Shown here: piece by piece, positions 55,731 through 63,206 of the stretch | Layout of the letters: the number at the start of each line of letters is the position of its first letter | How positions within the stretch are numbered: the first letter of the stretch is position 1 | From: Thermobifida fusca NBRC 14071 = JCM 3263 | GTDB taxonomy: Bacteria; Actinomycetota; Actinomycetes; Streptosporangiales; Streptosporangiaceae | Assembly: GCF_001592045.1 (NCBI RefSeq) | Contig: NZ_BCWB01000043.1 | Span: forward strand, 1 to 64,000 | Length of the DNA: 64,000 nucleotides | Reading direction: 5' to 3' | Translations under genes and position numbers: made by a program | The notes under the pieces: model-generated | The model's database searches: none | Told to the model about the DNA's origin: nothing | The model's input: only the letters and a program-made list of their open reading frames with translations

Positions 55731-56399
55731 TTACGAAGCAGCCGTGTGGTAGACGAGTTGGGCTTTCTCCAACCCGGACGTCACCACTGTCTCCACCGCG
55801 TCGGCCGCCCGCGCCACATGCACATCCAGTTCCTTGCGCTCCGCGGTGGAAAAGTCCTGCAGCACGAACGACGCCGCATCCATCCGCCCCGGCGGACGTC
55901 CGATCCCCACGCGCACCCGCACGTAGTCCGGAGAGCCCAGTGAGGCGGTGATCGAACGCAGGCCGTTGTGCCCGGCCGACCCGCCGCCCCGCTTCAGCTT
56001 CAGCCGGGCGAACGGAATGTCCAGCTCGTCGTGGACCACGATGATGCGGTCGACCGGCACCTTGTAGAAAGCACTCAGCTTGGCCACCGGTCCGCCGGAC
56101 AGGTTCATATACGAAGCCGGTTTGGCCAGCACCACCGGCGCATCACCCACGCGTGTCTCCACCACCTGGGCGTGGGCCTTGTGCAACCGCCACCGTTCGC
56201 CCCGCTGCGCGGCCAACTCGTCCACCACCATGAAACCCACGTTGTGGCGGTTGCCCGCATACTTGGGCCCGGGATTGCCCAGCCCCACGACCAGCCAACG
56301 CTCGCCGCTCACCACCGCACCACTTTCTCCCGGCCGCGCATCCGGTTCCCTGGACACAGACGCGCGGCCTCCCCACAGCCGTGCGAGAAGACCGCGCAT
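55731..56399 (-). CDS. pth: Peptidyl-tRNA hydrolase
   Basis: 222 residues. The catalytic His is in [16 protein letters not shown]; substrate-binding [10 protein letters not shown] and [13 protein letters not shown] are intact. It frees tRNA from prematurely released peptidyl-tRNA. A 30-residue N-terminal extension before VVGLGNPG is longer than usual; a GTG near residue 30 could be the true start. It lies 27 bases after rplY on the same strand, the usual rplY-pth pair. Confidence 0.94.
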
Positions 56400-56426
56400 C
56401 GCTACAGACCCCTTTCGGCGGCGCCG

Positions 56427-57011
56427 TTACTCGGCGGCCTCTCCCTCCTCTTCCTCCTCGGTGGCCTCGGGAGCGGCCTCGGCGACCACGGACATGACGA
56501 TCGTCTCGGGGTCCATGGCCAGCTCGACGCCCTCGGGGAGCTTCAGGTCACCAGCGGTGACGTTCGTGCCGATCGGGAGTCCGTCCACGTCCACCTCGAT
56601 CCCCTCGGGGATACGGGTGGCCTCGGCGCGCACCTCGGCCTGAGCCATCTCCAGGTTGAGGACACCGCCAGCGCCGACCTCGCCCTTCACCAGCAGCGGA
56701 ACCTCGACCACGACCTTCTCGCCCCGCTGCACGACCAGCAGGTCCACGTGCTCGAGGAAACCCTTGATGGGGTCGCGCTGCACGCTCTTGGGCAGCACGA
56801 GGCTCTCTTTCTCGTCGACACCCTCCAGACGCAGCAGCACGTTCGGGGTCTTCAAAGCGAGCATCAGGTCGTGGCCTGGCAGGTTGATGTGGCGGGGAGC
56901 GATGCCGTGGCCGTAGAGGACGGCCGGCACCTTGCCCGCGCGACGGGCGCGGCGTGCAGCGCCCTTACCGAACTCGGTGCGCGGCTCGGCAGCGATACGT
57001 ACCTCGGACAC
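56427..57011 (-). CDS. rplY: Ribosomal protein L25 (Ctc form)
   Basis: 194 residues of the long Ctc type: the L25 fold binding 5S rRNA (residues 1-95), then the TL5 C-terminal beta domain, ending in a Glu-rich tail. GTG 57011 has AAGGAG eight bases upstream. It is downstream of prs and upstream of pth, as in many actinobacteria, but the 268-base gap to prs suggests its own promoter. Confidence 0.94.
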   Translation of the reverse strand: MSEVRIAAEPRTEFGKGAARRARRAGKVPAVLYGHGIAPRHINLPGHDLMLALKTPNVLLRLEGVDEKESLVLPKSVQRDPIKGFLEHVDLLVVQRGEKVVVEVPLLVKGEVGAGGVLNLEMAQAEVRAEATRIPEGIEVDVDGLPIGTNVTAGDLKLPEGVELAMDPETIVMSVVAEAAPEATEEEEEGEAAE

Positions 57012-57028
57012 GACGAAACTCCTTGGTG

Positions 57029-57245
57029 GATCATCCCCCGCAGCGACGGGGAGACACGGCTTCTACGGAAAACAGCCCCGCTCCAATACCAGCGGGAAAA
57101 CCCAGCACACGCGGGGAAAACACGATCTCGCCGTGCCACTGCCACAGCGGCCCGCGCGAGCACAGAGATCGCCCCGCACACGCGGAGAAGCTCATAGCAG
57201 TCTACTGGCTTGGCCGACGCCCCGCGCACAGCGGGACGGTCGACG
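57029..57245. repeat. Four CRISPR-repeat-like hairpin motifs, irregularly spaced
   Basis: Between prs and rplY, four CCCCGC-N4-GCGGGG-type motifs lie in the same orientation: CCCCGCAGCGACGGGG (57036-57051 region), CCCAGCACACGCGGGG (57101-57116), CCCCGCACACGCGGAG (57172-57187) and CCCCGCGCACAGCGGG (57219-57234). The flanks of the first (GGATCAT before, AGACAC after) look like a type I-E CRISPR repeat. Spacings of 65, 71 and 47 bases are irregular, so this is not a working array. Confidence 0.35.
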
Positions 57246-57279
57246 AATCACGAATCCGCAGACCATCCCGCCCTCTCGA

Positions 57280-58248
57280 TCACTCGAACAGGCTCGTCAC
57301 TGAACCGTCGCTGAACACCTCGTTGATCGCCCGAGCCAGCAGTGGAGCGATCGATAGCTGGGTCAGCTTGTCGAACTGCCGGTCCTTCGACACCGGCAGC
57401 GAGTTGGTGATGACGACCTCGGAAATCCGCGAGTCCTTGAGCCGGTCCACGGCGGGCCCCGACAGCACACCGTGCGTCGCGACCGCGATCACCTTGGCTG
57501 CCCCCTGCTCGAACAAGGCGTCCGCGGCCTTCACGATGGTCCCCGCGGTGTCGATCATGTCGTCCACCAGGACACAGGTCCTGCCCCGCACCTCACCGAC
57601 GACTTCGTGGACCCGCACCTCGTGCGCCACGTCCGGGTCGCGCCGCTTGTGGACGATCGCCAGCGGCGTACCCAGCCGGTCGGCCCACCGGTCTGCGGTG
57701 CGCACACGCCCCGAGTCCGGCGACACCACGGTGGTGTTGCTCAGGTCCACGTTGGCCGCCACATAGTCGGCGAGGAGGGGAAGGGCGAACAGGTGGTCGA
57801 CCGGGCCGTCGAAGAAGCCCTGGATCTGGTCGGTGTGGAGGTCCACCGCCATCAACCGGTCCGCCCCGGCGGCTTTGAACAGGTCCGTGATCAACCGCGC
57901 CGAGATCGGCTCCCGCCCCCGGTGCTTCTTGTCCTGGCGCGCGTAGCCGAAGAACGGCGTCACTACGGTGATGCGTTTCGCTGACGCCCGCTTCAGCGCG
58001 TCCACCATGATCAACTGCTCCATGATGGACTTGTTGATCGGATCGGAGTGGCACTGGATGACGAAAGCGTCACACCCTCGGACCGACTCCAGGTAGCGGA
58101 CGAAGATCTCCCCGTTGGCGAAGTCCTGGAACCTGGTGGGAACCGTTTCGATACCCAGTTCCACCGCGACCTCCGCCGCGAGATCGGGGTGGGTCCGTCC
58201 CGAGAAGAGCATGAGTTTTTTTTGACCCGCGGCTTTCATGCCGGTCAC
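57280..58248 (-). CDS. prs: Ribose-phosphate pyrophosphokinase
   Basis: 322 residues. It makes PRPP from ribose 5-phosphate and ATP for nucleotide, histidine and tryptophan synthesis. Motifs: FFGYARQDKKHRGREPISA, DLHTDQIQGFFDGP and the PRPP-binding loop VLVDDMIDTAGT. GTG 58248 is chosen because GGGGGA lies seven bases upstream and the resulting TGMKAAGQKKLMLF opening matches actinobacterial homologues; ATG 58263 and 58239 are alternatives. It lies 82 bases after glmU on the same strand, forming the usual glmU-prs pair. Confidence 0.95.
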   Translation of the reverse strand: MTGMKAAGQKKLMLFSGRTHPDLAAEVAVELGIETVPTRFQDFANGEIFVRYLESVRGCDAFVIQCHSDPINKSIMEQLIMVDALKRASAKRITVVTPFFGYARQDKKHRGREPISARLITDLFKAAGADRLMAVDLHTDQIQGFFDGPVDHLFALPLLADYVAANVDLSNTTVVSPDSGRVRTADRWADRLGTPLAIVHKRRDPDVAHEVRVHEVVGEVRGRTCVLVDDMIDTAGTIVKAADALFEQGAAKVIAVATHGVLSGPAVDRLKDSRISEVVITNSLPVSKDRQFDKLTQLSIAPLLARAINEVFSDGSVTSLFE

Positions 58249-58330
58249 GTTAACATCCCCCATAGTTCCGGTTTGTTCTCTCTTCGCCTGCCCGGGAGAC
58301 CTTCCGGCGCCAGACGCGACAGTGTTGTGG

Positions 58331-59785
58331 TCACCGGTCTTCCTCCGAGCGGGCCCGGGCTCGCTCCGCGGCCTGTGCCGCAGGAGTACCCGGACGTTTA
58401 CGTTCCACCCAGCCTTCAATAGTGCGCTGGGGGCCGGCCGAGACTGCGAGCGCCCCTGGCGGTACGTCCTCGCGGACCACAGTCCCCGCTCCCGTGTAGG
58501 CGCCGTCGCCGACCCGGACGGGAGCCACGAACATGGTGTCACTGCCAGTGCGCGCGTAGTCACCGATTACCGTGCGGTGCTTGTTCACCCCGTCGTAGTT
58601 GACGAACACCGACGAGGCACCGATGTTGACGCCTTTGCCGATGTCGGCGTCGCCCACGTAGGTCAGGTGCGGCACCTTGGAGCCCTCACCCACCGTCGAG
58701 TTCTTCACTTCGACGAAGGTGCCGATCTTGACCCCGCGGTCCAGGCGCGCCCCGGGACGCAGGTAGGCGTAGGGGCCGACGGTGGCCTCCGGGCCGATCA
58801 CGGCTTCCCGGGCGACCGTGTGCGAGACGACAGCGTCCTCCCCCACCTCGGTGTCGCACAGCACCGTGGCGGGCCCCACCTGGGCTCCTTCACCGATCAC
58901 CGTGCGCCCCTGCAACTGGGTCTGCGGTTCCAGCACGGCGTCGCGCCCCACGCGGACGTCGACGTCCACCCACGTGGAGGCGGGATCCACCACGGTGACA
59001 CCGTCGCGCATGAGCTGCTCCAGCAGCCGGGCGTTGAGCAGCCGGCGCGCCTCGGCGAGCTGGACCCGGTCGTTGACCCCTTCCACTTCGGTGCGGTCAG
59101 GGGCGATGTAGGCGCCGACCCGGTGGCCGTCGCCGCGCAGGAGCGCCACCGCATCGGTGATGTACTCCTCGCCTTTGGCGTTGTCCGCGGAGAGCCGGTG
59201 GACCACCTGGGACAGCAGGGCCCCGTCGAAGGCGTACATCCCGGAGTTGATCTCGTCGACCGCGCGCTGCTCTTCGGTGGCGTCCGCGTGCTCGACGATG
59301 CCGGTGACCGCGCCCGCAGCGTCGCGCACGATCCGCCCGTAGCCGGTGGGGTCGGGGACCCGGGCCGACAGGATCGTGACAGCGTTCCCCTCTGCTTCGT
59401 GCGCAGCAACCAGGTCGCGCAGCGTCGCACCGCGCAGCAGCGGGGTGTCTCCGCAGGTCAGCACAACCGTTCCGGTGAGTTCCACGTTCTGTGCGCGCAG
59501 CGCTTCGATCGCCATGCGCACGGCGTGGCCGGTGCCTTTCTGCTCTTCTTGCAGCGCGGTGATGGCGTGCGGAGCGATGCTCTTGAGGTGCTCCGTCACT
59601 TGCTCCCGTGCGTGGCCGACGACCACGACGGTGCGTTGCGGTTCGAGCTCGGCGACGGCCGCCAGGACATGTCCCAGCAGACTCCGGCCGCAGATCTCGT
59701 GGAGGACTTTGGGGCGCCTGGACTTCATACGGGTGCCCTCGCCTGCGGCGAGGACCATGACGGCGGCTGGACGGCTCGCGCTCAC
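58331..59785 (-). CDS. glmU: Bifunctional GlmU (GlcNAc-1-P uridyltransferase/GlcN-1-P acetyltransferase)
   Basis: 484 residues. The N-terminal uridyltransferase has LAAGEGTRMKSRRPKVLH and CGDTPLLRG; the C-terminal left-handed beta helix with GAYTGAGTVVREDVPPGALAV is the acetyltransferase. It makes UDP-N-acetylglucosamine for peptidoglycan and mycothiol. GTG 59785 has GAGGAG nine bases upstream, and the catalytic domain begins eight residues later. In-frame codons further upstream lie in noncoding DNA and are rejected. Confidence 0.95.
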   Translation of the reverse strand: MSASRPAAVMVLAAGEGTRMKSRRPKVLHEICGRSLLGHVLAAVAELEPQRTVVVVGHAREQVTEHLKSIAPHAITALQEEQKGTGHAVRMAIEALRAQNVELTGTVVLTCGDTPLLRGATLRDLVAAHEAEGNAVTILSARVPDPTGYGRIVRDAAGAVTGIVEHADATEEQRAVDEINSGMYAFDGALLSQVVHRLSADNAKGEEYITDAVALLRGDGHRVGAYIAPDRTEVEGVNDRVQLAEARRLLNARLLEQLMRDGVTVVDPASTWVDVDVRVGRDAVLEPQTQLQGRTVIGEGAQVGPATVLCDTEVGEDAVVSHTVAREAVIGPEATVGPYAYLRPGARLDRGVKIGTFVEVKNSTVGEGSKVPHLTYVGDADIGKGVNIGASSVFVNYDGVNKHRTVIGDYARTGSDTMFVAPVRVGDGAYTGAGTVVREDVPPGALAVSAGPQRTIEGWVERKRPGTPAAQAAERARARSEEDR

Positions 59786-60263
59786 TGGAGGCGACTCCTC
59801 TGTCGCTGGCGGATGAACCGGGATGAGTGTTGTGCGTGCAGATACGCTGCGGTCAGCAGCCCCGCGGGGCGGCACAGGATGCCGCGAACGACGAAACGGG
59901 GCCCCAGGGCATGCGGAAACCACGTCCTGGACCGACACAGGCAGCATACAACTGGGCCGGGGGATATTTTGGGGCGACTCGGTGGGTGGGCCGGGATGGG
60001 GAGTGCGGTGACCTGGGCTCCGGACGTGGACCGGTGCCGGTGAGTCCCGGACCCGGGGCACGGGGAGGGGTTTGGACGCGCGTGTGCGGGCGGCGCGTGC
60101 TTCGCCTGTGCCGCGGGTGACGCGGGGTGCGGAACGGTTCGGGGCCGTGGCGAGTGGGCGGGCTCAGCGGCCGGCCGAATGCGGCTGCCCTGGTGGACGT
60201 TCCGTGGAGACTGCGGCGTTCCGCTCTGCTGTTCTGGAGGACCGGGCGTGCGCTGGAGAAGAG
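59786..60263. other. Gene-free stretch before glmU
   Basis: 478 bases between the glmU start and tRNA-Gln, both on the minus strand. Open frames exist but none has a domain, codon bias or ribosome binding site. It must hold the glmU promoter; TATGCT near 59945 is a possible -10. No tRNA terminator is obvious. Confidence 0.5.
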
Positions 60264-60335
60264 CTCCCGGACCAGGACTCGAACCTGGACGACGGGGACC
60301 AAAACCCCGCATGCTGCCAATTACATCATCCGGGA
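60264..60335 (-). tRNA. tRNA-Gln (UUG)
   Basis: A 72-base cloverleaf on the minus strand: acceptor UCCCGGA/UCCGGGA with discriminator G, anticodon arm GCGGG-GUUUUGGUC-CCCGU region with loop UUUUGGU giving anticodon UUG, and T arm CCAGG-UUCGAGU-CCUGG. The CCA is not encoded. The D arm has the short D stem normal for tRNA-Gln. Confidence 0.95.
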
Positions 60336-60421
60336 ATGAAGCAGGCTTTTCTGCACCTTCTCACGCTTCTTCGCGAGTTGTCCGCGTTGCGCAGACACCA
60401 CGATAGCTTTCCCACAACTCT

Positions 60422-60453
60422 AAGGCACATCCGTAAGTGCCTTGTCCTTTTTT
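60422..60453 (+). terminator. Rho-independent terminator without an obvious plus-strand gene
   Basis: AAGGCAC (60422-60428) and GTGCCTT (60437-60443) pair around eight bases and are followed by GTCCTTTTTT. No plus-strand gene lies in the 640 bases before it. Confidence 0.7.
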
Positions 60454-60655
60454 AGGCCGCCGCCCGGGCTGAGAGTTCCGCGCCTGCGGGCCTCGGACGG
60501 CCGTGCGGCGGACAGCCGCGTGCTTCTCGGGCACAGATCCGGCCGCAGCATCCCGTGCTGACGTGATTTTTGTCCTATCTCGGACAGCCCTCGTATCCCC
60601 AGGCGGAGCGGGGTAGATGGGGCTGCACCAAAAACATTACCCGCTTCCCTTGCCA

Positions 60656-60698
60656 AACCTACGGCCCCGTAGGTTACGGTTACGTAGGTATAGGTTGT
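60656..60698. promoter_or_regulatory. Palindrome cluster before the desaturase-TetR operon
   Basis: A perfect 20-base palindrome AACCTACGG-CC-CCGTAGGTT (60656-60675) is followed by overlapping half-sites: CCGTA/TACGG (60667-60679) and a second CGTAGGT (60683-60689). The downstream TetR regulator (61836) is the natural candidate to bind here and control the desaturase and itself. Confidence 0.6.
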
Positions 60699-60860
60699 CC
60701 GACCGTCGCTGACCGGAAGGGCGTTGCACCTGTCCGTCCTTCCGCCCTGCTCGACCAGGATCCGCCTGGTGAGGTGGGGGTGGCTGGTCTCGCCCCGCAG
60801 AGATCAGCCGTCGGGGGACTCCCTTCCAATCCATCCGGCTATCCAGAACGAGGTGGGCTT

Positions 60861-61811
60861 ATGTCCGAACTTTCCGCCAACTCGACCCAGCGCCGCGCTC
60901 CGGAGCCAGAGATCCTGGACGAGAAGCGCTCCCGCACCGAGCGCTACACCATCTTCACCTTCGTCTTTGTGCCGCTCCTCGCCCTAGCCGCCGCCGTGCC
61001 CTTCGCCTGGGGATGGGGACTGACCTGGCTCGATGTCGCTATCGGCGCGGTCTTCTACCTCATCGGCGGGCTGGGCATCACCGTGGGCTACCACCGCCTG
61101 TTCACCCACGGCTCGTACCGCGCCGCGCGGCCCCTGAAGATCGCCCTGGCCATCGCCGGCTCCCTAGCGATCGAAGGCGGGGTCATCAAGTGGGTGGCCG
61201 ACCACCGCCGCCACCACAAGTACTCCGACCACGAAGGCGACCCCCACTCGCCTTGGCGGTTCGGCGACGACTGGCGTTCCGTGGCCAAAGGCATGTTCTA
61301 CGCCCACATGGGCTGGCTGTTCCTGGACGAGCAGAAGACTTCCCCTAAGCGGTTCGCGCCCGACCTCCTCAAAGACAAGGACCTGGTCCGTATCGACCGC
61401 TACTTCTGGGTCTTCGTGCTCATCTCGCTGCTCACCCCGCCGCTCATCGGCGGCCTGGTGACCATGTCGTGGTGGGGCGCGTGCACCGCGTTCTTCTGGG
61501 GAAGCCTGGTCCGTATCGCGCTCCTGCACCACGTCACGTGGTCGGTCAACTCGATCTGCCACACCATTGGTGAAGAAAACTTCACGGTTCGCGACCGGTC
61601 CCGCAACGTCTGGTGGCTGGCGATCCCGTCCTTCGGCGAGTCCTGGCACAATCTGCACCATGCCGAACCGACCTGCGCCCGGCACGGGGTCCTCAAGGGC
61701 CAGATCGACATCTCGGCACGGGTCATCTGGATCTTCGAGAAACTGGGATGGGCGACCAAGGTGCGCTGGCCCGACCCCGAGCGGCTGGCAGCCAAACGTG
61801 TCGCCGCCTAA
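60861..61811 (+). CDS. Membrane acyl-CoA/acyl-lipid desaturase
   Basis: 316 residues with four membrane segments and the three histidine boxes that bind the di-iron centre: HRLFTH at about residue 78, HRRHH at about 115 and HNLHH at about 263. It introduces a cis double bond, most likely at delta-9, into fatty acyl chains, setting membrane fluidity. ATG 60861 follows AGGTGGG. It is co-transcribed with the TetR regulator 25 bases downstream and has a palindrome cluster in its promoter region. Confidence 0.92.
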   Translation: MSELSANSTQRRAPEPEILDEKRSRTERYTIFTFVFVPLLALAAAVPFAWGWGLTWLDVAIGAVFYLIGGLGITVGYHRLFTHGSYRAARPLKIALAIAGSLAIEGGVIKWVADHRRHHKYSDHEGDPHSPWRFGDDWRSVAKGMFYAHMGWLFLDEQKTSPKRFAPDLLKDKDLVRIDRYFWVFVLISLLTPPLIGGLVTMSWWGACTAFFWGSLVRIALLHHVTWSVNSICHTIGEENFTVRDRSRNVWWLAIPSFGESWHNLHHAEPTCARHGVLKGQIDISARVIWIFEKLGWATKVRWPDPERLAAKRVAA

Positions 61812-61835
61812 CCAGATCGGCCATCATGGGGAGCC

Positions 61836-62486
61836 GTGAGCGAACAGAGTCCCAAAACCCGTAAAAAGCAGCGCATGACCGGCAAGGAGCGCCGGGAACA
61901 GCTTCTCGCAATTGGTAGGGAACTGTTCGCCGAACGCGGCTTCGCCGCCACTTCCGTGGAGGAGATCGCGGCCCGCGCCGGGGTCTCCAAACCGGTGGTC
62001 TACGAGCACTTCGGAGGTAAAGAAGGGGTCTACGCGGTCGTCGTCGACCGCGAGATGCAGCGCCTGCTCGGCCTTGTCAGCGACGCTCTCGTCGAGGGGA
62101 GTCCACGCCAGAAGCTGGAGCGGGCGGCCCTCGCCCTCCTGCAGTACATCGAGGAGCACAGCGAAGGGTTCCGGATCTTGGCGCGCGACTCGCACGCCGC
62201 GTCCGGGACCGGGAGCTTCGCGAGCCTCATCAGCGATATCGCCACCCAGGTGGAGCACGTGCTCGCCGAAGAGTTCCGGGCCCGCGGCTACGACCCGAAG
62301 CTCGCTCCGCTCTATGCCCAGGCCCTGGTGGGCATGGTGGCGTTGACCGGCCAGTGGTGGCTGGAGGTGCGCCGTCCCCGCCGGGAGGTGGTGGCAGCCC
62401 ACCTGGTGAACCTGGCGTGGAACGGCCTGTCCCGTCTGGACACCAAACCGCGAGTGGAGGGAGCCCGGTCTCGACGGCGAGAATAA
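61836..62486 (+). CDS. TetR-family regulator, probably of the desaturase operon
   Basis: 216 residues. An N-terminal basic tail and TetR helix-turn-helix (FAERGFAATSVEEIAARAGVSKPVVYEHFGGKEG) are followed by a helical ligand-binding domain of about 130 residues. It probably senses an acyl-CoA or fatty acid and represses the operon from the palindrome cluster; both points are inference from context. GTG 61836 has GGGGAG very close upstream; ATG 61875 is an alternative. It resembles the TetR proteins near mfd in mycobacteria (Rv1019), though the location differs. Confidence 0.88.
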   Translation: MSEQSPKTRKKQRMTGKERREQLLAIGRELFAERGFAATSVEEIAARAGVSKPVVYEHFGGKEGVYAVVVDREMQRLLGLVSDALVEGSPRQKLERAALALLQYIEEHSEGFRILARDSHAASGTGSFASLISDIATQVEHVLAEEFRARGYDPKLAPLYAQALVGMVALTGQWWLEVRRPRREVVAAHLVNLAWNGLSRLDTKPRVEGARSRRRE

Positions 62487-62505
62487 CGGGCTCACTCATC
62501 GATTA

Positions 62506-62519
62506 TCTTGATATCAAGA
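62506..62519. promoter_or_regulatory. MarR operator candidate
   Basis: TCTTGATATCAAGA is a perfect 14-base palindrome directly before TATGCT (62522-62527), a -10-like hexamer that would start transcription at or next to the ATG at 62534. This is the classic position for MarR autoregulation. Confidence 0.6.
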
Positions 62520-62533
62520 GATATGCTAGGTGC

Positions 62534-63028
62534 ATGCGTGACGAGGTTGACGGTCTAGTCGAGGCGTGGCGCACCGAACGTCCCGATCTTGACGTAGCGC
62601 CGCTGCAAGTCCTGAGCCGGGTCTCTCGGCTGGCCCGCCACCTCGACCGTGCGCGCCGTTCGGTCTTCGCCGCCCACGACCTGGAGCCGTGGGAGTTCGA
62701 CGTCCTCGCCGAACTGCGCCGCTCTGGTCACCCCTACGAGCTGAGCCCTGGGCGGCTCATGCGCGCCACCCTCGTGACCTCGGGGACCATGACCAACCGG
62801 ATCGACCGGCTCACCGAGGACGGCCTCGTGCGCCGCCTGCCGGACCCGACCGACCGGCGAGGCGTCCTGGTCCGGCTCACCGACGAGGGGCGGGAACGCG
62901 TGGACGCGGCCCTCGCCGACCTCCTCCGCTACGAGGAGTCCCTCCTCGCCGCGCTCACCACGGCCGAACGCGACCAGTTGGCCACGCTGCTGCGGACCGT
63001 CCTCGCCCCCCTGGACGAACCGGACTGA
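62534..63028 (+). CDS. MarR-family regulator
   Basis: 164 residues with the MarR winged helix: LEPWEFDVLAELRRSG, LSPGRLMRATLVTSGTMTNRIDRLTEDGLVRR, and the wing DPTDRRGVLVRLT. It acts as a dimer that releases DNA on binding a phenolic or other small ligand or on thiol oxidation; no Cys is present, so the latter is unlikely. ATG 62534 is the obvious start; the mRNA may be leaderless. It is followed by a terminator, so it is monocistronic, and its targets other than itself are not visible. Confidence 0.9.
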   Translation: MRDEVDGLVEAWRTERPDLDVAPLQVLSRVSRLARHLDRARRSVFAAHDLEPWEFDVLAELRRSGHPYELSPGRLMRATLVTSGTMTNRIDRLTEDGLVRRLPDPTDRRGVLVRLTDEGRERVDAALADLLRYEESLLAALTTAERDQLATLLRTVLAPLDEPD

Positions 63029-63106
63029 TTCCTCACACTTCTCCCACGCCCCATGACCGGCTTTTGGGAACACCCTTACCACACGTCTCGGTAACGGACA
63101 GAAGTC

Positions 63107-63135
63107 ATCACTCTGTGATGACTAGCTTTTTCCGG
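63107..63135 (+). terminator. Rho-independent terminator after the MarR gene
   Basis: AGTCATCAC and GTGATGACT (nine-base perfect arms, three-base loop, 63107-63127) are followed by AGCTTTTT. Confidence 0.8.
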
Positions 63136-63206
63136 TCTGTTACCGGCATGCTACGCAGGGGCTCACTTTGACCGATTGACCTGCGAGAGAAGAGACGTGA
63201 GAGACC

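Larger units (their letters stand above)
60336..60860. other. Intergenic region with terminator and desaturase operator
   Basis: 525 bases with no credible gene. It contains the plus-strand terminator at 60422-60453 and the palindrome cluster at 60656-60698. The desaturase leader of about 150 bases follows, ending in AGGTGGG before the ATG. Confidence 0.6.

Noticed and set aside
57029-57245. Functional CRISPR array
   Set aside because: Repeats differ from each other, spacing is irregular and no cas genes are in the window; kept only as a repeat-like observation.
60264-60335. tRNA-Gln as an integration site of a mobile element
   Set aside because: No integrase, direct repeat of the tRNA 3' end or element-like genes are seen on either side.
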